From positions 1-8,020 of the forward strand of contig CALHPT010000363.1 of the NCBI GenBank assembly GCA_938036405.1: a DNA stretch of 8,020 bases, written 5' to 3'. This document shows, piece by piece, positions 5,797 to 8,020 of this stretch. The notes below the pieces were generated by a model, which was not told the origin of the DNA, ran no database searches, and saw only the letters and a list, made by a program, of their open reading frames with translations. The position numbers were made by a program, and so were the translations under genes. The DNA is from an uncultured Tannerella sp. (GTDB lineage: Bacteria > Bacteroidota > Bacteroidia > Bacteroidales > Tannerellaceae). Position 1 is the stretch's first letter; every line of letters starts with the position of its first letter.

Positions 5797-6405
5797 ATGG
5801 TGATTACCTATAACAGTTCGGAAGACGCCGACGAGACGCGGGAGCCGGACGACCGAGAGGAGGAGTATTTCCGCAGCTATCGAAGCTACATGACCGAGAT
5901 GCTGTATGGCCACGATCTCCACGAGGAAGAGCCGGACGACGAGGATGCGGAGGAGCCGCCGCTGACCGACGAGGAACGGGCCTCACTCATCGAGGCGCTG
6001 TCGCAGTTTGGCGCTCAGGAGCCTTTCTTCAAGCCCGGCGTCATCTCAAAGGCCTTGCGCTTTTCGGTGCGTCTGATCCACTTCCTCAAGGCGGGCGAGA
6101 GCGCAGAACCCGCTGACGACCGTCGCGCTGAGCGACATCGGCAGGCACTGCTCCGCGAGTTGGAACATCCCAACCCGGAAGTGTGGCAGGTGGCAGAAGA
6201 CTTTTTCTATTCCCCCGAAGGCACGATGAAAGACCTGCTGCAACACCTCATGGACTTCTGCCGCGCTCAGAACAATCACCAACGGCGGGCGCAGCACCCC
6301 TTTCGCCGCGGCGACATTGCCGACTGGGCCGACTCGCCCCTCACGCGCTCGCAAAGCCGCGACGGGATGGGCGCCGATGGATTCACGGGGCCGCACATGA
6401 ACTGA
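5797..6405 (+). CDS. Acidic cytosolic protein of unknown function; possible permease C-terminal domain
   Basis: From the ATG at 5797 the product has 202 residues, with no signal peptide or membrane segment. Residues 8-60 are extremely acidic (runs of D and E around ETREPDDREEEYF and EEEPDDEDAEEPP). A probably helical part follows: LTDEERASLIEALSQFG, then FFKPGVISKALRFSVRLIHFLKAGE, then a region with HPNPEVWQVAEDFFYSPEGTMKDLLQHLMDF. The C-terminal 40 residues are polar and likely disordered (RRAQHPFRRGDIADW to GPHMN). I do not recognise the family. An AAGGA (5783-5787) nine bases before the ATG supports independent translation. The same frame is open upstream without a stop back to 5620, across the 116-bp gap and into the permease tail, so this may also be made as the C-terminal domain of a frameshifted permease. 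Its lack of export signal fits the cytosolic side of the permease. Confidence 0.75.
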   Translation: MVITYNSSEDADETREPDDREEEYFRSYRSYMTEMLYGHDLHEEEPDDEDAEEPPLTDEERASLIEALSQFGAQEPFFKPGVISKALRFSVRLIHFLKAGESAEPADDRRAERHRQALLRELEHPNPEVWQVAEDFFYSPEGTMKDLLQHLMDFCRAQNNHQRRAQHPFRRGDIADWADSPLTRSQSRDGMGADGFTGPHMN

Positions 6406-6499
6406 CCCGCTGCCGAGTGACCCCAAGCCCGCCTGCTTGCTCTGACACGACTTATCATCAATCATCGAACTCATAACCCATAACACATAACAATAAAAA

Positions 6500-7738
6500 A
6501 TGAACACAGGAAAACTACTTATTCTGGGATTTACCCTGCTGGGACTCTGCGGGGCATGCCGACAATCGGGCCTCAAGGACGCCGCTGAGGCCGGGATGCG
6601 CGGCATCGACTCCGCATTTGGATCGAAGGGAGAAGGCCGCGCAGAAGCCGACCCGCAGCCCGAGGTGAAGCCCGATCGGGACCTCACCGACGTGGCCCGA
6701 TTCATCGCCGGCATGGCCCCCACCGAGGGCGGACGACTCGACTCACTCACCCGCACCGACGCCTGGAAACGCTACGCCGCACACGCCGACTCGGCCTGGG
6801 CGCGTCACCGACGCGAGCAAGCCGACAGCATCCGCCAATGGGCCCGCGCCGAACTGCCCGAGGGCGCAGACACGGTCGGCACGGTCTTCTACCCCTTCAG
6901 CGGCCCGGACTACTTCAACGTCAACCTCTATTTCCCCAACGCCCGCCACTACATCCTCTTCGGCATGGAAGCCCCGGGCCGTGTCCCCGACCCACGCACC
7001 GACGCGCGGCAGGTCGGACTGGCGCAGTATCTGGCCGCCTATGGGCAGGAAGTCTCCGGCATCCTCCGCCTCAGCTTCTTCCAAACCAAGCTCATGGCCA
7101 CGCGCTACGAGACCCAGGAAATGTATGGCGTCACCCCGCTGCTGCTCCTCTTCCTGGCCCGCGCCGATAAGGAGATCGTCCGCGTGCGCCCCTTCGAGTT
7201 CACCGCCGGCGGCGGCCGCAAGTACCTCGACCACGCGCCACGCTATCGCGGCGACGAGAAATACGGCAAGGGCGTCGAGATCGAGTTCACCGACCGTGAC
7301 CACCGCACGCTCCGCACCCTGACCTACTTCTCGGCCAACATCGCCGACGGCGGACTCTCCGTCAACAAGCCCGTGCGTGACTTCCTCACCACCATCGACT
7401 CCGGCTGCGTGACCTACGTCAAGTCCGCCACCTACCTCATGCACAAGGCTTACTTCAGCACCATCCGCAACACCGTGCTCTCCAAGGCCTCCGTCATCCT
7501 GCAAGACGACTCCGGCATCAAGTTCTCCTTCTTCGATCCCAGCCGCTGGGACATCCGCCTCTACGGCATGTACGACCGCCCCATCGCCCTCTTCGGCAAC
7601 CACTTCGAGCCGGATCTCTACGCCGCATACCGTCGCGGAGGCGTGCGCGCGCTGCCCTTCCGCCGCGGCTACAACAGCAACTCCAACCAGCTGCTGGCCC
7701 GCCGCCTTCGCCCCGGCGAGAAGCCCGCTGCGAAGTGA
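6500..7738 (+). CDS. Large lipoprotein of an uncharacterised family (YPFSGPD motif)
   Basis: A lipoprotein of 412 residues: MNTGKLLILGFTLLGLCGAC gives a signal peptide with a lipobox (LCGA-C) and Cys20 as the lipidated residue. Arg21 at position +2 is not the inner-membrane Asp. A polar linker (about 21-60) follows, then a helical, Arg/Asp-rich segment (about 61-118). The folded domain has VFYPFSGPDYFNVNLYFPNARHYILFGME (129-157), SFFQTKLMATR, GVTPLLLLFLAR, SVILQDDSGIKFSFF, WDIRLYGMYDRPIALF and LPFRRGYNSNSNQLLARR. I recall similar YPFSGPD / QDDSGI / LYG-Y blocks in uncharacterised proteins of several phyla, but no function is known to me. The start follows an A-rich leader (AACAATAAAAA) typical of Bacteroidota. 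It lies 94 bp after the acidic protein gene and is closed by a strong terminator. A minus-strand open frame across it (6743-7762) is a GC-driven shadow. Confidence 0.88.
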   Translation: MNTGKLLILGFTLLGLCGACRQSGLKDAAEAGMRGIDSAFGSKGEGRAEADPQPEVKPDRDLTDVARFIAGMAPTEGGRLDSLTRTDAWKRYAAHADSAWARHRREQADSIRQWARAELPEGADTVGTVFYPFSGPDYFNVNLYFPNARHYILFGMEAPGRVPDPRTDARQVGLAQYLAAYGQEVSGILRLSFFQTKLMATRYETQEMYGVTPLLLLFLARADKEIVRVRPFEFTAGGGRKYLDHAPRYRGDEKYGKGVEIEFTDRDHRTLRTLTYFSANIADGGLSVNKPVRDFLTTIDSGCVTYVKSATYLMHKAYFSTIRNTVLSKASVILQDDSGIKFSFFDPSRWDIRLYGMYDRPIALFGNHFEPDLYAAYRRGGVRALPFRRGYNSNSNQLLARRLRPGEKPAAK

Positions 7739-7770
7739 ACGGCTGACACCGCCCCGCCGCATAAGGCTAC

Positions 7771-7810
7771 AGAGGGGACGTCCTGAATACAGGGCGTCCC
7801 CTCTCTTTTT
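7771..7810 (+). terminator. Strong intrinsic terminator closing the rightward gene cluster
   Basis: AGAGGGGACG (7771-7780) pairs perfectly with CGTCCCCTCT (7795-7804). The stem continues inward with TCCTG (7781-7785) against CAGGG (7790-7794), including one T-G wobble, for 15 bp in all, closed by loop AATA (7786-7789). C then TTTTT (7806-7810) follows. It starts 33 bp after the lipoprotein stop codon and is the only clear plus-strand terminator in the window, so everything from the first paralog to the lipoprotein could share one 3' end. Confidence 0.92.
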
Positions 7811-7850
7811 ATCACTTCCATTAACTTTTAAAAATAGGTAACATTACGTA

Positions 7851-7881
7851 TTGACAGGCATCGTTTACCTGCAGACCTTTG
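7851..7881 (+). promoter_or_regulatory. Candidate Bacteroidota promoter reading out of the window
   Basis: TTG at 7851-7853 (within TATTGACA) and GACCTTTG at 7874-7881 are 20 bases apart. That is the usual spacing between the -33 TTG and -7 TAnnTTTG elements of Bacteroidota promoters. The -7 element has one mismatch (G for the first T). The preceding 40 bp are A/T-rich, unlike the rest of the window, and the element sits just after the terminator, as expected for a new transcription unit. The gene it drives lies mostly or wholly beyond 8020. Confidence 0.5.
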
Positions 7882-7964
7882 CCCTCGCAATCGGACAAGA
7901 TCTCGGTCGCACAAATGACGTGATGAAAGCGTGCACAAGACATCAAAATGAAAAATGGACCTCG

Positions 7965-8006
7965 CCGGCATGTCGCATGCCGGGCCGCTGGGCGTCTACG
8001 GACGCC
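7965..8006 (+). other. Two tandem tight hairpins in the leader at the window edge
   Basis: CCGGCATG (7965-7972), loop TCG, CATGCCGG (7976-7983) is a perfect 8-bp stem with a three-base loop. Seven bases later GGCGTC (7991-7996), loop TACG, GACGCC (8001-8006) is a perfect 6-bp stem whose loop in RNA is the very stable UNCG-type C(UACG)G. Both lie downstream of the promoter-like element at 7851-7881. Possible ATGs at 7923 and 7948 open frames that run to the window end, but their translations (Arg/Ala/Gly-rich) are not convincing. The stretch could be a structured leader or the start of a non-coding RNA; the window ends before this can be decided. Confidence 0.35.
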
Positions 8007-8020
8007 GGCGAAGCTGGCCG

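Noticed and set aside
6743..7762. Minus-strand open frame of 339 residues across the lipoprotein gene
   Set aside because: Val/Ala/Gly/Glu-rich composition with no recognisable domain; it mirrors the third-base GC bias of the plus-strand gene, which has a lipobox, conserved-looking blocks and its own terminator.
1..8020. CRISPR array, phage genes or toxin-antitoxin pair
   Set aside because: No regularly spaced direct repeats, no phage structural or integrase motifs, and the small tandem genes all have signal peptides, which does not fit a toxin-antitoxin pair.

Overview
The window looks like chromosomal DNA of a GC-rich member of the Bacteroidota, most likely the order Bacteroidales. The reasons are a TAnnTTTG-type -7 promoter element in front of the glycosyltransferase gene, mostly weak or absent Shine-Dalgarno sites, A/T-rich leaders, several short exported proteins with signal peptides ending in AQ, and a DPM1/GtrB-like glycosyltransferase of the kind common in Bacteroides and Porphyromonas relatives. 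A high-GC genus such as an oral Tannerella is plausible, but this is an inference from composition and protein style, not a match.

Layout. Two genes point left: a GT2 glycosyltransferase (903-1853) with its own -7 element, then a small exported protein of unknown function (25-699). A hairpin terminator lies between them, only a few bases before the second gene. A gap of about 580 bp (1854-2434) holds GC-rich short repeats, a hairpin and one doubtful open frame, and separates these from a rightward cluster. The rightward cluster starts with three tandem paralogous genes for small exported proteins (2435-2974, 3013-3564, 3595-4197). It continues with an APC-superfamily amino acid permease (4241-5680), a very acidic cytosolic protein (5797-6405) and a large lipoprotein of an uncharacterised family (6500-7738). 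A strong intrinsic terminator (7771-7810) closes it. A second promoter-like element (7851-7881) and two tight hairpins then lead out of the window.

The most interesting signal is at the 3' end of the permease gene. A run of ten A (5650-5659) is followed after seven bases by a stem-loop (5667-5691) that carries the permease stop codon in its apical loop. The -1 frame is open from there straight through the 116-bp gap into the acidic protein. This is the architecture of a programmed -1 frameshift or a transcriptional slippage site. It would produce a permease with an added cytoplasmic acidic domain (about 721 residues) beside the plain 479-residue permease. The acidic protein also has its own Shine-Dalgarno site and ATG, so it could be made alone too.

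How the genes work together can only be guessed. Close spacing from the first paralog to the permease (30-43 bp gaps) suggests one transcript that links secreted or periplasmic small proteins to an inner-membrane amino acid or amine transporter and its possible cytosolic accessory domain. The lipoprotein sits 94 bp further on and may or may not be part of it.
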